Part shown: positions 1 through 12,356 of the stretch, piece by piece
Numbering within the stretch: position 1 is the first letter of the stretch
Layout of the letters: each line of letters opens with the position of its first letter
Assembly (NCBI RefSeq): GCF_020283565.1
Contig: NC_060061.1
Location: forward strand, 36,679,362 to 36,743,361
Length of the DNA: 64,000 nucleotides
Direction: 5' to 3'
Source of the DNA: Trifolium pratense
Lineage: Eukaryota > Streptophyta > Magnoliopsida > Fabales > Fabaceae
Position numbers and translations under genes: made by a program
The notes under the pieces: generated by a model
Told to the model about the DNA's origin: nothing
Seen by the model: the letters and a program-made list of their open reading frames with translations, nothing else
Database searches by the model: none

Positions 1-1068
1 TTGTGTGTTGCATTGCATTTTAAATTATTTGTATCGTACAAATTACGTTACTTGTGTGTTGTATTTTAAATTAAGTTAAGATGATTTGTATCGTATGAAT
101 TATTTAAATAAATTTTGTTTTTATTACAAAAAACTAAAATATAAATCGTTAAGTGTTAATTATTTTAATTTAATTTTAATCGATGATTGTAATTTTATTT
201 AATCATAAAAAAATATAAATATAAATAAGAATATGAAATAAAAAGTGGTGTGGTAGAGAAAGTGGTGGGGTAGAGTGTTGAATGAAAAAACTATTGGAGA
301 TGATAAAAGTTGAATGTGTGTTGAATGATTAGGTAGAAGAAAGAGAAAATGATGTAGAGTGTTGGGAAGTGAAAAAGTGGTGTTGAAAGTTTGTGACCAT
401 TGTACATGGATGTATATCGAAATTGTTAAGTCAAATATGTGAAAGTAACATATTTTATATTCCTAAGCAGACATACTTATGAATTGTTTTTAATTATCTT
501 CTGTGCTTTATTCTATATATTTGTAAATAAACGTATTTATGAATTGTTCTTAAGAATTAGGTGTTGTTATAACAGAGCCCTAAATCTCGATTTGAGATAA
601 TTAATCTAGCCAGCACTGGGGAGAGTAACATCAAGAACCTGGGGCAAGAGGCAATAGGAGTAACACACACAATATTAATGCTTGCATGATTTTCAATTGG
701 TGTTAGTGGCCGGAGTTTTCATTTGCATATGGTGATTTTATATGCGTTATTTCAATATTTGATCTCTGAAATGTAAGTGCTAGATAGAATAATACGTGAC
801 AAAACAATACATGAAAAAGTTAGTCTTGTACGATGTTTGAGGACAAAAAATTATTTTGGTATTTTAGACAACTCATGCAGATGACACAAAATTGTCTCGT
901 GGTTCAATGAAGGACAAGAATTTCAATATTTGTCTAGTTCCTTGGCCTCGTGTTTGTTTAGTTCCATTTTCATGGACAGATTTAAAATGACACTACAGTT
1001 GAAATTGTCTCGTTCAATTATTATTTTTTTTAGCAGATCAAATGCACACACATGTAATATATATATAT
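1..1068. other. AT-rich intergenic DNA, no gene seen
   Basis: No open frame of note and no splice-consistent coding segment on either strand. The opening 120 bases repeat a short TTGTGTGTTG / TTTTAAATTA theme and there are purine-rich GTGGTG-type stretches around 240-400, but no boundaries can be set. Confidence 0.6.
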
Positions 1069-1945
1069 AGTGTGTGTTTGGTTTAGTGTTGGTTAGAATT
1101 GAGTTTGGTAGAATTGAGTTTGACAGAATTGATTTTGGTTAAAAGTGAGTTGGGTAGAATGGATTTATGTTTGGATAACTTTATGTAAAAATGATTTTTA
1201 TCAATTTATGTTGTTTGGATAGTTTGGATCAGAATTACTTTTAGATGTGTAATGACCAAAATGAGTTTTAATTGTTATTAAAAGTTAAAAATATATTTTT
1301 GTCAAAAAAAATAAATTAAAACTATATAATTCATTTATATTATACTAGATAGTTATTCAAATTTAATTTAATAAAATAAATCAAAGATTAGTAAAAAAAA
1401 AATTCAATAAAATCTGATAGTGTACCCAAAAAAAATCTGATATTTCTTTTCTTTTTTTTTGCTAAATGATATTTATTATTTTAAATGTATTATATATAAA
1501 TATTTATTGTTATTGAACACGTAATATTTTTTTATGTGCATTTTTTTGACTAAAAATTAAACCTATTTTATAGTTAAAAATCCTGATGGGTATTTTAATT
1601 GGAACAAATAGGGCCTTTGAGCCCATTAGCCCAATATCTCTTCATCCCTAACCTAGTGCCTTCCTGTTCAAAACCAGAATAGAAAAAACGCAGGGTATTT
1701 TGGATGGAAAAATGGGTCGCACACTCCATGCTATTTCCGTCCAACATATAAATCTTCTGGCATGAAATTGAAAATCGATTTTAGCTCAACGCAGAAGCTA
1801 GGAATTGGAGCTTCAAGTGAACGCACGTTTAAAGCCTAAAAGCACTTTTACCTTTTTAAACCCAAACAACACACTTTGGAGAGAAATCACGTTTCAAGGC
1901 TGCAAACGTGCGTGTGAGGACTGCAAACGTCAATCCAAACACATA
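1069..1945. repeat. Possible non-autonomous transposon with TGTTTGG ends
   Basis: The left end reads GTGTGTTTGGTTTAG and the right end reads, in reverse complement, TATGTATGTGTTTGGATTG, giving loose inverted termini. Inside the left end the motif AGAATTGAGTTTG recurs several times, much like the fold-back element at 35526-35831 in this window. The right part carries AAACCCAAACAACAC and CAAACGTG repeats. No clean target-site duplication was found and there is no coding capacity, so this may be one old element or two nested ones. Confidence 0.35.
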
Positions 1946-3025
1946 CATAGAGTGCACCATTTGTTCACCTTAAAAAGATGATTTTTTAGCAACTAAACTA
2001 TTTGAAGAAAAAAAAAACTAAAACATGGTAGTATAGTACAACTTTTTGTTGTTTTCCTTTTGACAAGAAAAAAGCTTTTAAACTTAACGTAGTTACTATG
2101 TCATGCAATTATCAAAACTGTTTGATCAAGAATCAACAACCAAAATTGTTCATTGTTAAGCTTATTTTAAATCATGTGATGTTAATCTTAGTATTTAACC
2201 TAAATCATATAATTTAAAATTGGAGAATGTTAACATGTGCATATATGACACATGTTAAGGTAATCAAAATAAAAATTATGTTTTAAAATTTGTGCATTTT
2301 AACTTTCCAAGCATTAAATGTCTTGTATCATTAAATGTTAAATTTCTATATTAAGATACCTTATCATGTGCTTTATATGCACATGTTAACAAGACCCTTT
2401 AAAACTAATGGTTGAGATTTAAAATAGTGTGAAACTCTATTATTTAATCTATGTAAACCATAAAAAAAAAAGGAAAATGACAAGTGATTCCCCAGCTACT
2501 ACGATTACTATTATACCCACACAACAACCATTTAACATACAAAATGACAAGGGCAATAAAGTAAAGAACATAAACATTTCTCAGTCACATAATAATAAGA
2601 GTTATTCTTATGTGGTCATGAGACCAATAAATTAAATTTGATCACACACTCAAACACAACAAATAATTTAATCATTTAAAAAATTATATATTATTTTATT
2701 ATTATTTTTTCTACATTTATTTTTCTTATGTGTGTGACCAAGAATGTGGTCCAAATTTTTGGGTCGATGAAAGAATATCTCTAATAATAATGGATTTGGA
2801 TTGAGTACATTCAATTTTCATGCATTCAACTTTATGTGGCTTGTATTTTCAATTATTTATGAATATTGATTATGTGTGGTTGATATTAAGTTGAATGCAT
2901 GAATGCATAGGAAAATGAATGCAGTCAATCCCAATCCAATACTAATCTTAAAGACAAGACCTCTGAATATTCACATTTATTATTACACTTTCAAACTCAC
3001 TCGCACTCTCTGCGTCCACTCAACT
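1946..3025. other. Intergenic DNA and presumed promoter/5' leader of ALS
   Basis: AT-rich sequence with no credible gene; a 68-codon frame at 2429-2635 has no recognisable content. The last 60 bases before 3026 become C/T-rich (CTCACTCGCACTCTCTGCG), typical of a plant 5' leader. No convincing TATA box could be singled out. Confidence 0.5.
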
Positions 3026-5005
3026 ATGGCTGCCGCCGCCGCCACCACCACCACCACCACTCCTTCCAGATCTCCGCTTCACTCTTCATCTTCTTCTCAT
3101 TCAACTTTCCCAAAACGAAACACAACCCTCACATTCCCTCTTTCTCCCATTTACATCAAACCTATTCACTCTCGTCCCTTCACCATCCCTACCTCATGCT
3201 CCGCCGCACCACCTTCCACCACCACCACAACCACCACCTCGACCGAGCCTCACATCTCTCGTTTCTCCCCAACTGAACCCAGAAAAGGCTCCGACATTCT
3301 CGTCGAAGCCTTAGAACGTCAAGGCGTAACGAACGTCTTTGCTTACCCCGGTGGAGCTTCCATGGAGATCCACCAAGCTCTAACCCGCTCCAAAACAATC
3401 CGTAACATACTTCCCCGTCACGAACAAGGTGGAGTTTTCGCCGCTGAAGGTTATGCTCGTTCCTCCGGTCTCCCTGGTGTCTGCATAGCCACGTCCGGTC
3501 CCGGAGCCACCAACTTAGTCAGCGGCCTTGCCGATGCTTTAATGGATAGCGTCCCTCTCATCGCCATCACTGGTCAAGTTCCCCGGAGAATGATCGGAAC
3601 TGATGCTTTTCAAGAAACCCCAATTGTTGAAGTAACGAGATCTATCACAAAGCATAACTACCTCATTCTTGATGTTGATGATATTCCTAGGGTTGTGCAA
3701 GAGGCCTTTTTTATTGCAACTTCGGGCCGGCCTGGCCCGGTTCTCATCGATGTACCTAAAGATGTTCAACAACAGTTAGCTGTTCCTAATTGGGGTGAGC
3801 CCATTAAGCTGACTGGGTATCTTTCTAGGTTACCTAAGATTCCTAATGAGGCTCAATTAGAACAGGTTTTGAGGTTGTTGTTAGAATCTAAAAAACCGGT
3901 TTTATATGTTGGTGGTGGTTGTTTGAATTCGAGTCAGGAATTAAACCGGTTTGTTGAATTAACTGGTATTCCTGTTGCTAGTACTTTAATGGGACTAGGT
4001 AGTTACCCTATTGATGGTGAACATTCCCTTTCAATGTTGGGTATGCATGGGACTGTTTATGCTAATTATGCTGTTGACAATAGTGATTTGTTGCTTGCTT
4101 TCGGGGTTAGGTTCGATGATCGTGTTACTGGGAAGTTAGAGGCTTTTGCTAGTAGGGCTAAGATTGTTCATATAGATATTGATTCAGCTGAGATTGGTAA
4201 GAATAAGATTCCACATTTGTCGATTTGTGCGGATATGAAGGTGGCATTGGAAGGTCTTAATAGGGTTTTGGAGAGTAAAGGAATTAAGGGTAAACTTGAT
4301 TTTGAGTCATGGAGGAATGAGTTGAATGCTCAGAAGTTGAAGTTTCCTCTTGGTTTTAAGACGTTTGAGGATGCGATTTCCCCGCAGTATGCTATTAAGG
4401 TGCTTGATGAGTTGACTAATGGTGAGGCTATTGTTAGTACTGGTGTTGGACAACATCAAATGTGGGCTGCTCAGTTTTATAAGTATAAGAGACCTAGGCA
4501 GTGGTTAACTTCTGCTGGACTCGGTGCGATGGGTTTTGGATTGCCTGCTGCTATTGGTGCTGCTGTTGCTAACCCTGATGCGATCGTTGTTGATATTGAT
4601 GGTGATGGTAGTTTTATGATGAATGTTCAAGAGTTGGCTACTATAAGAGTGGAGAATCTTCCAATTAAGATTTTGTTGTTGAATAATCAACATTTGGGTA
4701 TGGTTGTTCAGTGGGAGGATAGATTTTACAAGTCAAATAGAGCTCATACTTATCTTGGTAACCCTTCTAGGGAGGAAGAGATTTTCCCTAACATGCTTGG
4801 ATTTGCAGATGCTTGTGGAATACCGGCTGCTCGTGTGACAAAGAAGGAAGAGCTAAGAGAAGCTATTCAGAAAATGTTGGACACTCCTGGTCCTTATCTT
4901 CTTGATGTCATTGTACCTCATCAAGAACATGTCTTGCCAATGATTCCAAGTAATGGATCTTTCAAGGATGTGATCACTGAAGGTGATGGCAGAAGGAGTT
5001 ACTGA
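3026..5005 (+). CDS. ALS: Acetolactate synthase (acetohydroxyacid synthase) catalytic subunit, chloroplast precursor
   Basis: Catalyses the ThDP-, Mg- and FAD-dependent condensation of two pyruvates, or pyruvate with 2-oxobutyrate, the first common step of branched-chain amino-acid synthesis in plastids. The 659-residue intronless frame matches the usual plant length (about 650-670). Residues 1-80 are Ser/Thr/Pro-rich with poly-Thr runs, fitting a transit peptide. The catalytic Glu lies in [13 protein letters not shown] (E133) and the ThDP motif is GDGSFMMN. Residue numbers equal Arabidopsis minus 11. The herbicide-tolerance positions are all wild type here: A111, P186, A194, D365, R366, W563 and S642; residue 643 (Arabidopsis G654) is Asn. 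I chose the Met at 3026 because an upstream in-frame Met at 2903 would add 41 residues unlike a transit peptide. It is convergent with the next gene. Confidence 0.97.
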   Translation: MAAAAATTTTTTPSRSPLHSSSSSHSTFPKRNTTLTFPLSPIYIKPIHSRPFTIPTSCSAAPPSTTTTTTTSTEPHISRFSPTEPRKGSDILVEALERQGVTNVFAYPGGASMEIHQALTRSKTIRNILPRHEQGGVFAAEGYARSSGLPGVCIATSGPGATNLVSGLADALMDSVPLIAITGQVPRRMIGTDAFQETPIVEVTRSITKHNYLILDVDDIPRVVQEAFFIATSGRPGPVLIDVPKDVQQQLAVPNWGEPIKLTGYLSRLPKIPNEAQLEQVLRLLLESKKPVLYVGGGCLNSSQELNRFVELTGIPVASTLMGLGSYPIDGEHSLSMLGMHGTVYANYAVDNSDLLLAFGVRFDDRVTGKLEAFASRAKIVHIDIDSAEIGKNKIPHLSICADMKVALEGLNRVLESKGIKGKLDFESWRNELNAQKLKFPLGFKTFEDAISPQYAIKVLDELTNGEAIVSTGVGQHQMWAAQFYKYKRPRQWLTSAGLGAMGFGLPAAIGAAVANPDAIVVDIDGDGSFMMNVQELATIRVENLPIKILLLNNQHLGMVVQWEDRFYKSNRAHTYLGNPSREEEIFPNMLGFADACGIPAARVTKKEELREAIQKMLDTPGPYLLDVIVPHQEHVLPMIPSNGSFKDVITEGDGRRSY

Positions 5006-5931
5006 TTTCTTTGGCAAAACGAGATATGATATGTTCCTTCATGTTTGTTTTGTACAATATTATAAAAGTATTGCTATCATAGTTGCAGGATTTGACATCT
5101 GTGTAAGCTATGCATTGTAGTTTAGTTGTTGTGTTGTAGTAACTTTGGTGGCATGTGTCTTTGTAGAGTGCCACACCACTTGTTGTACCGTTTTATTTGC
5201 TGTTAGTGATATCGAGGTTGAAGTGATAGATAGTAATAACATTTCTAGTCTTAGAATTCGAATAAAATCTGATTTCATTTCGAAAATGAGATGAAGATAC
5301 TATTAGAAAGATATTGATTCTTGTTTTATTTCTTTTTTAGCATTTGGATTAACTTTTTGCTTCAGAAGTTTTTTAGCATTCGCTTCAACAATTTAGCTAA
5401 ACATAATTGGACATGTTTGGCTTCAACACCTTCATGGACAATATTGTTGTCTTGTCATGGACAATATGCCAGGACAGAATAACGCGGCGACCACTCAGTT
5501 AACTAAGATTTGTATATACTTGGCCACTTGGATTTGTATTTTTGTATCTTGCTGATAAATCTTGAGTGGCTAGTGTATGCAAAAGAGACAGCTTATAGTT
5601 ATTAGAATCTAAGAGTTTGATTTTATTTTTGTGGTCGAGGTTAAAGGGGAAATGCATTTTGGTACCTTCCAAATTGTGCTAGCTGTTTATAGTAATAATA
5701 AGACATAAAAAGTCTTGAAAACCATTTAACTGGTAAGAAAAAATGGGGTTTGGTTGAAATACACAAACTAGGACCCCAATTAACTAAACATAAAAATACA
5801 AACAACCCAGATGATTTAGAAATACATGTCCAGTAACTAACAAGTGGTATTCTATGTGTATGTGCTAATTTATTCATTCTACAAACATTAATTGTTTTGC
5901 AGTTTAATCTCACATGCCATCCAAATAACAT
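5006..5931. other. Convergent 3' intergenic region
   Basis: Holds the 3' untranslated regions and terminators of two tail-to-tail genes, ALS and the minus-strand PLP-fold gene. The ALS side is T-rich and has AATAAAATC at 5261. Frames here have no recognisable content. Confidence 0.5.
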
Positions 5932-7252
5932 TCATTCAGCTTGAGACGAAGCAGCGGAGGTGTCAAAGGATTCCTTTCTGACTAAGAGGCAAGTGATTCT
6001 TGAAGGACTGGAATTAGTGTTGTTGTCAAGACTACAGATCACAAAATCAGGGCGGTGAAGCGCGAGATGTAGCCGATCCTTTCCAACAACATATGCAGAG
6101 GCATCAAGTAGCACATGCCAATGGTTCCTATGAGCCTCTGAGATCCAATGCATTGTTCCACTAGCATCTGCTGGATAAGTGAATAAGCCTTTTGGACTGA
6201 TCTTACACCTCCTCCTAAAGTTTTGACTCAACTGAGACCCTTTAATCCTCAAGTCTAACCAAGTCTTTGGTGCTGGTATCACCTTTGACTCCTTAAAAAA
6301 AGCAAATTCCTTTATATAATCTTCTTCTTGATCAAGAATGGTCATGTAGTAGTTTCCCTTAACAAAAGGGTAACTTTCACCTACCAACATCATAGCATCC
6401 TTGTAGCTTGGAGTGAAAAGAACAAGGTACTCATCATCTGCCAAGCCATAATGTTTCAAAACCTTATTTTGAGCTTGGATTTCCGGGATCGAGATGAAAC
6501 TTCCAGTAAACGAAGATTTCTTGTTGAGAATATCAAGTAACCTTGATGGTTCTAACTGAATCTTGGCTCTATCAGAATCAGGTAAACTACTGCCAAATGA
6601 ATATGCAACAGAATCTCTAGGACTAGGAGTCCCTCTTGGTGACTTTCCCTTTTCATCTAAAGGCTCCTCATTGATGATAAAGGTTGACATATCTATCCCA
6701 TTTCCATCTCCTTCAATCAACCTTGAATATTCTGGATACTTTGCTAGAACATACTGTTCAACATATTCCATTTCTTTTGGTGTAATTGGACCTGACCATC
6801 TTAGATCAATTTCGCGGATACTCGATATCGCTTCAGCTATGATGTGAGCCGGAATCATTGCATGTCCTTTCTGTTTTAGTACCAATTCACACCAAATCTT
6901 CAGCTTCAATTCAATAGAACACAACAGCACAATCTCTACTCTATAAAACAAAGTAAAAGTTGAAATATCATAGTTACCTTTATGACCATGCTGTTTGATT
7001 TGCAACTTTCTGCAATTATTTTGTGTGTCGCACCTTTCCTTGTGTCCTTGACTTCATTCTCTACCATCTCCTGATATGTTACCTGACATAGATTAAGGTT
7101 TAGACTTCAGAATTATTGAAGAATTAGAGGTTAAAAATTGAAATAAAAGTCATATATAAGGACAAAATTGAACTGAATATAGCTTTGAATTGTGACAACT
7201 TTACCTCAGATCCTGCATCTAAAATTTCATGTTCCTGATTATTTGTTCCCAT
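5932..7252 (-). CDS. Small molybdenum-cofactor-sulfurase-like (PLP-transferase fold) protein
   Basis: Three exons on the minus strand: 7252-7205, 7082-6978 and 6870-5932, all GT-AG and in frame, giving 363 residues from MGTNNQEHEILDAGSE to SAASSQAE. The C-terminal two-thirds resembles the plant PLP-dependent transferase / MoCo sulfurase-like family: blocks such as LVLFTPSYKDAMMLVGESYP, FRRRCKISPKGLF and HWISEAHRNHWHVLLDASA, followed by HRPDFVICSL. In active relatives the strand after this Asp-containing block leads into a loop with the Schiff-base Lys; here it reads CSLDNNTNSSPSRITCLLVRK, with no Lys at the usual place. I infer a non-catalytic role; substrate and partner are unknown. The N-terminal 110 residues, including a PAHIIAEAIS helix, are outside the transferase fold. 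The family call is firm, the function is not. Confidence 0.8.
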
Positions 7253-9721
7253 ACTAATATTTATCTTCACCACTTACAAAAACAAAAAATATATCTTTTT
7301 TCAGTGCCTAATACCTGATAAAATTTAGGGTAAAAGGCAGAAAGATGACCCACAAAAAAAAGGTCTAATTTTTTACAAGCCCTGTTGAAATCAGAAGTGG
7401 GTTTTGAAAGATTGAAACAATCATGTGATGATCACAAAATTGAATCAAACAAATACAATATCCTAATCAAACTCACTTCAAAAACTACTTAGTGAAGATG
7501 TGAGTTTTATTACATACACAAAGATAATACAAATGGTTTTGAATTGGAGTTGGTGATGAAATGGTGGTATCTTGATATTGCTTTAACCATGGTTTGCACA
7601 ATATTCTCCAGATTATTCGTTTGGAGTTATTATTATTATAATTATTGGTTTATTCAATTTCAACACTCAAAAACTAAAAGCTTAATTTAATATTTGAACC
7701 TATTAGTCTTAATTATGATATGAGAAGATTATTAGAGGTGCAGCTATCGAATGGCAACAGCATCACCGTATTTGTTTATTGGCTATGTAATGTCCCTCTG
7801 TGAATTATATATTCTTGATGGAAAATGACCATTATAGAATCTTTGATGAAATGTCAACATAGGCTTGGCCTCATTTTTATCGTATTTTCTAAGCATATAT
7901 TCGTGAGATTCTTTGAGTTAAGTGTTTTTAATAACTATCAACTAATTTAGGTTTAAGAGGAAAAAAAATTCTAACAACCATCATCTAGTAAAACATCTAT
8001 ACTAACTGTGTACATTTTTGTATGGATGGGTATATATAGTTGATTAAAAATTCACAGTAAAACAATAATAAGAATGTTTAATAACCTTTTGTAGATTTAT
8101 TCCGTTCCACCTCAAAGACATCACACACATTCAAGGTACTGTTTTGCGCCCGCGTGTAAACCCTCACACGATTTTGTCATTTATAAAATGTGTGTCGTTG
8201 GATTGAGGAGTGTAGATGTTATGTATAAACTACCCTTAGTCTCGATTTTCATGTGATGTGGGACTTTAGGATGTATCGGAACACAAACAAAAAAAACCTT
8301 TTATAAGTAAAATAGGAAAATTTTATATATTTATTTTAAAAATAATATGAAATTCTCTGTAAAATTCAAGAACTATTACTGCATATTAGAGATAAAGCCT
8401 AATTTAGCCCCAAAAAAAACCTTTGGCAATAAAAAAATGAAGATCATGGTATTTAGTTTCCCACTTTTCCTTAGTAGAAAACACTACCGAGTCATTCATG
8501 ACAATTTCTGTTTAACAACTAAATCAACCAATACAATCCAAAACAATCTTCTAGAGAGAATTATGCCATATAGAGATGCCTTCAAAAAAAGTAGTAGATG
8601 TGGACAAGGACAAGACGATCACAATAAAGTTGAGTACAATTAAACAAACATTAACATAATATGAAAGGTGTAACTGCACAGTTGAATGATATTATATATT
8701 AATGTGAATTGTTGAAGTTCCCTATTAAAAAATGACTTGCATGCTAGTCATTTTTTTAATCAGCATTTGCAACAAGCTGATTACGCATAAAAATGATGTG
8801 ACATGAAATGTACAATGGATTCCCTATGATCACAATCATAGAGCAACAGCCTTCACTCATTGCTTAATGCATTACATGTATTACTGAACCATTGTTATGG
8901 TTGTTGTCAATGCTAACAAAGACCGCATTGACATGAACGCACCATGTTTCATCGCGTTAATTCCATCACAAGTCACCAATGTAAAAGAAGCTGAAATGCG
9001 TATATACATTTAAGATGATTCCCCCAACATGTTTGCCACCAGAAATTTCACCCACTTGTATGATCACTGCCATTATCCATCCGCTGCAAAGAACAAACAA
9101 AAGAAACGTGTTAATTTATGGCTGGTGTGTGTGAAAATAATTTTAAAGTCCATAGCAGCAGCCTAGATAATAGATTATAACAACTTGGGTTTGCTTCAAC
9201 AAAAAAAAAATTGGGTTGAAGGTAAAGGTACAGCTACAAATTCATATGTTCATTTGCAGATTCTCTTTAAAATTTCATCCTCAACAAGGCTAGGACACAT
9301 TTTGCCATGGAGCCACTCTAGAGATGAGCAACAAACTGAGAAATTGAGTCATAAACACTGTTTCTATTTAGACATTTTTAAGCTCCATTTAGAGAGAAAA
9401 AAAATGAAAAGCCGTAGAAATCACTAAATTACTCATTGAACAAACACAGAAACTAATTAAAATATCAGTTGTTTCATACAGAAAATCTAGTTCATTTTAT
9501 TGACTCTGTAAGTTGGACCATTGGTTAATTAGCCAGAAACCCCTTTCAAATTTTATTTTTATTCTAAACAATTGATACCGCAATTTTAGACATGTTGGCC
9601 AGATCAGTTTGAGGGGCATATCCCATTTTCCAATCAATTTACCAAACATGCCGCCAGCCTTGAGTTTGGAAGTTTAAGCCGGGCCTAAAGCAGAAGGTAA
9701 AAGAAACCAGAACGATAATCT
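7253..9721. other. Intergenic DNA between the PLP-fold gene and TTL
   Basis: AT-rich, no supported gene. A 98-codon frame at 8347-8643 is low complexity and Lys/Asn-rich, and an 80-codon frame at 9185-9427 has no known features. On the minus strand a short stretch around 9090-8985 follows a good acceptor (TTTGCAG) and may be a spliced 3' untranslated exon of TTL, but nothing proves it. Confidence 0.45.
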
Positions 9722-11974
9722 TTAGAATGTAAAACGCACCATTCTTTTGCTAACATAAGGTTGTATCTTGATTGGCATCTCAGATTGAGTTTCAACATTT
9801 AACAACTCATGTTTCTCCTTTTCAAATTCTTTTTTGGATTCTCTTCTGCTACCAGATTGCCAAACTCTACCAAAATTAGGAAGCCAGTTGGCATCACATT
9901 CGTTCCCCACAATCTCCCCCCTCTTTTCCATCTCCATTTCAATCTTTCTCTTTTCTGCCCAAGCAGCTCCAACGCGTTTAGGATTCAGCTTTTTGTGCTT
10001 CCCTGACTTGTTTGAATGGGAGACGCTGTCTCCTAAAACAGGCTTAAAAGGTATCTGAACTCCCTCAGTTGATTCAAACCAAGGTGGAGGTGCTCCAGAA
10101 TGAACATTTCCACCATTATTTTCAGCAAGCACAAACGAGATTCGGGTGAGCATCTGTATACCTGAAAATGCAGAAAATCATTAGTAGAAAATGCATCATG
10201 CACAATAGTTCACCACCACACTCACGGCCTCGTCTATGCTACCTATCTGCAAGTGACTCATAATGACACATAAAAACCTTTTTTTCTGCATTCATATTTT
10301 TGACAACACAAAAGATTTACATATTCAATTGGCACATACATGCTTCCCAACTTTATACAATTATAAGAACTGAGCTGAGATAAAGAAAACAACAAATATT
10401 TAATTCAAAATGAACACCTTGCTGAATGAGCTCTCCGTTGACCACTTTACCATTATCAAGAAGCTGCTACATACATAAAAAATGCACTAGCATTGTCAGT
10501 GTTGAAATTATACATTAGAAAGCTACAAAACATGAAGGGAGCAACTATCAGAATAATGTGAAAAAAGAAATTAGAAACTTTAAAATGTACAAGCATGCAT
10601 TGTGATAAGCAAATCAAAATCCTTGTTCCTTGATCATCAAGTCATGAAAATTTTAGGTAACGTAATTCAAAACTTCAGATACATTGATCTTGTAAACCAA
10701 TGAAATCATCACCAACCAATAACTGCTGAAAGGCTAAAATTCAAATAGTGAGATTCTCGTGCAGAAGAGCCAAAACCCAAGACACCCTCTCCCTCAACAC
10801 AGAAACTTACAGTTTTATTAGAGGAGTAATCATCACTTGACAATTGTCTACCATTAGAAGAGAGAGAATGGCTTCTCCTTTCCACTGTGGCACAACATAA
10901 GCACGCAGAAGATAAGTCTCAACTTTAACAAAACCAACAGGTGAAATGACATTTCTAAAAAGAATGGTATGCATACCTGCAAAATCCTGCAAAGCAGGAG
11001 GATTTGCACTAGAGCACGCCTTTGAAGGTAAAGAAGTGTTATTGATATCTAATAGGCCAGTATTTCCAACTCCAGAGTGTTCTGAAGAGGATACCTGATA
11101 CTCATTTTTTGTGTAGCAGTGTAAAGGCAAAACAACATTTGAAGGATATGATTTCACAGAATGGGAATAAATATTTTCAAAACTATCAATATTTTCATTG
11201 TTCAATTGATTGTGGATATCACTTGAAGGTCCAAAAACTGCTCCAGCACTCCCCTCACTTTGCAACGAAGCTTCTTTATTAAGGGCCTTGCACCTCTTTT
11301 CCCACTGCACTCGCAAAGAAATGACAATTGATGAACAAATGTTTCATTTTATAACTTGATGAGCAAATGCATTTTATATCATGAGCTTTTTTAATTCCCC
11401 TAAAAAACAAACAAATACTTATAAGATTTATATGGTACCTTCACAACGTCATTATCGGAAACTGTAAACAAATCCAGCTGATCCGTGTTGCCACCATATT
11501 TCCAAAAGAAGTGCTTCAAATTCTTCACATGTTCGACGCTTGCTAGGTGACGAATTGCATTTTCACTGCCTCAAGAACAAAGACAGCATCCATTTCAAAT
11601 TATAATTTAGCTAAAGAAACGCTGGATTAATAGTTCATAAAATTGAAAACAGAAATTAGATACCAGGCAAAGGAACTAGAGAGCTCGTCGATATCTTGGT
11701 CACAGAAAACACACCATAAGCGATTACGAGAAGCAAGTTGGGGACTAAGAGGGGAAGGTGTTTTGAGGAAGATGCGAACATCAGAGAGTTTGTTTTGGAA
11801 GCGAGAGAGGAATGTGGAAAGGGATTGTTTGTGCTTAGGGAAGTACTTGTGTTTGAGACCTTGGTCGTGATTTATTTTGCAGACCTTACAGAACTCAAAC
11901 TCATTTTTCTTCTTCTCCCTTGTGCTTGTTTTAGGCTTGGCACTCCTGCTCCCGCTTTCAGATTGCTCCCTCAT
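9722..11974 (-). CDS. TTL: TITAN-like protein, plant homologue of CENATAC/CCDC84
   Basis: Four minus-strand exons: 11974-11664, 11565-11439, 11304-10977 and 10161-9722. All joins are GT-AG and keep frame, giving 401 residues. Two zinc-finger-like elements stand in the N-terminus: CKVC-x-INHDQGLKHKYFPKH (C29, C32) and LWCVFCDQDI with C104 and H109/H115 across the first intron. The C-terminus has the family signature GGNVHSGAPPPWF (residues 273-284) followed by a Lys/Glu-rich helix. In Arabidopsis TTL is nuclear and needed for endosperm and embryo development. The animal homologue CENATAC binds the minor spliceosome and favours AT-AC introns; that role here is by homology only. The start Met at 11974 follows an in-frame TTG that I did not use. 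Intron 3 is about 815 bp. Confidence 0.9.
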
Positions 11975-12184
11975 TATCAATAGACTCTCGTTTGGCTTTC
12001 CCTATGAACAAAAACATCTCAGTGAATTTATTTTATCAGTGACTTTTTCATGTAGACAAGAATGCCATTTCACGTATATGAATGGTAAAGTTACAATGAC
12101 AACAAAATCCGAAATGGTAGAGTCTAAAATTACCAAGCCCACACTACTCAACTGTACCCCACATTTTTTTATTTTATTTTTTGT

Positions 12185-12356
12185 ATTAACCCTCTGGTTC
12201 CCAAGAAAACGAGGCCTTGGTAATTCAGAGTTCGGCCACGTGGTAAGTAAATTTTGGCCAAGAATTGTTCCCACCAGGAATCGAACTCGGGTTCTCCTGA
12301 ACGATTCGTCCTGGTGGGAGCTCATTAACAACTTGAGCCCAATGTCTTGGTTAACC
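12185..12356 (-). repeat. tRNA-derived SINE, copy 1
   Basis: Read on the minus strand there is an A-box-like GGGCTCAAGTTGTTAATGAGC and a B-box-like CGAGTTCGATTCC about 35 bases on, followed by GGTGGGAACAATTCTTGGCC. Copies with the same order lie at 15229-15370 and 36462-36645. It sits just upstream of the TTL start. Confidence 0.65.

Noticed and set aside
2903..3025. In-frame upstream Met extending ALS by 41 residues
   Set aside because: The extension lacks transit-peptide character, the sequence turns leader-like just before 3026, and the 3026 start gives the family's usual length and an Ala/Ser/Thr-rich start.
8347..8643. 98-codon open frame
   Set aside because: Lys/Asn-rich low complexity, no domain, no splice context.
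9809..10058. Two plus-strand frames overlapping TTL exon 4
   Set aside because: Antisense shadows of a well-supported coding exon.
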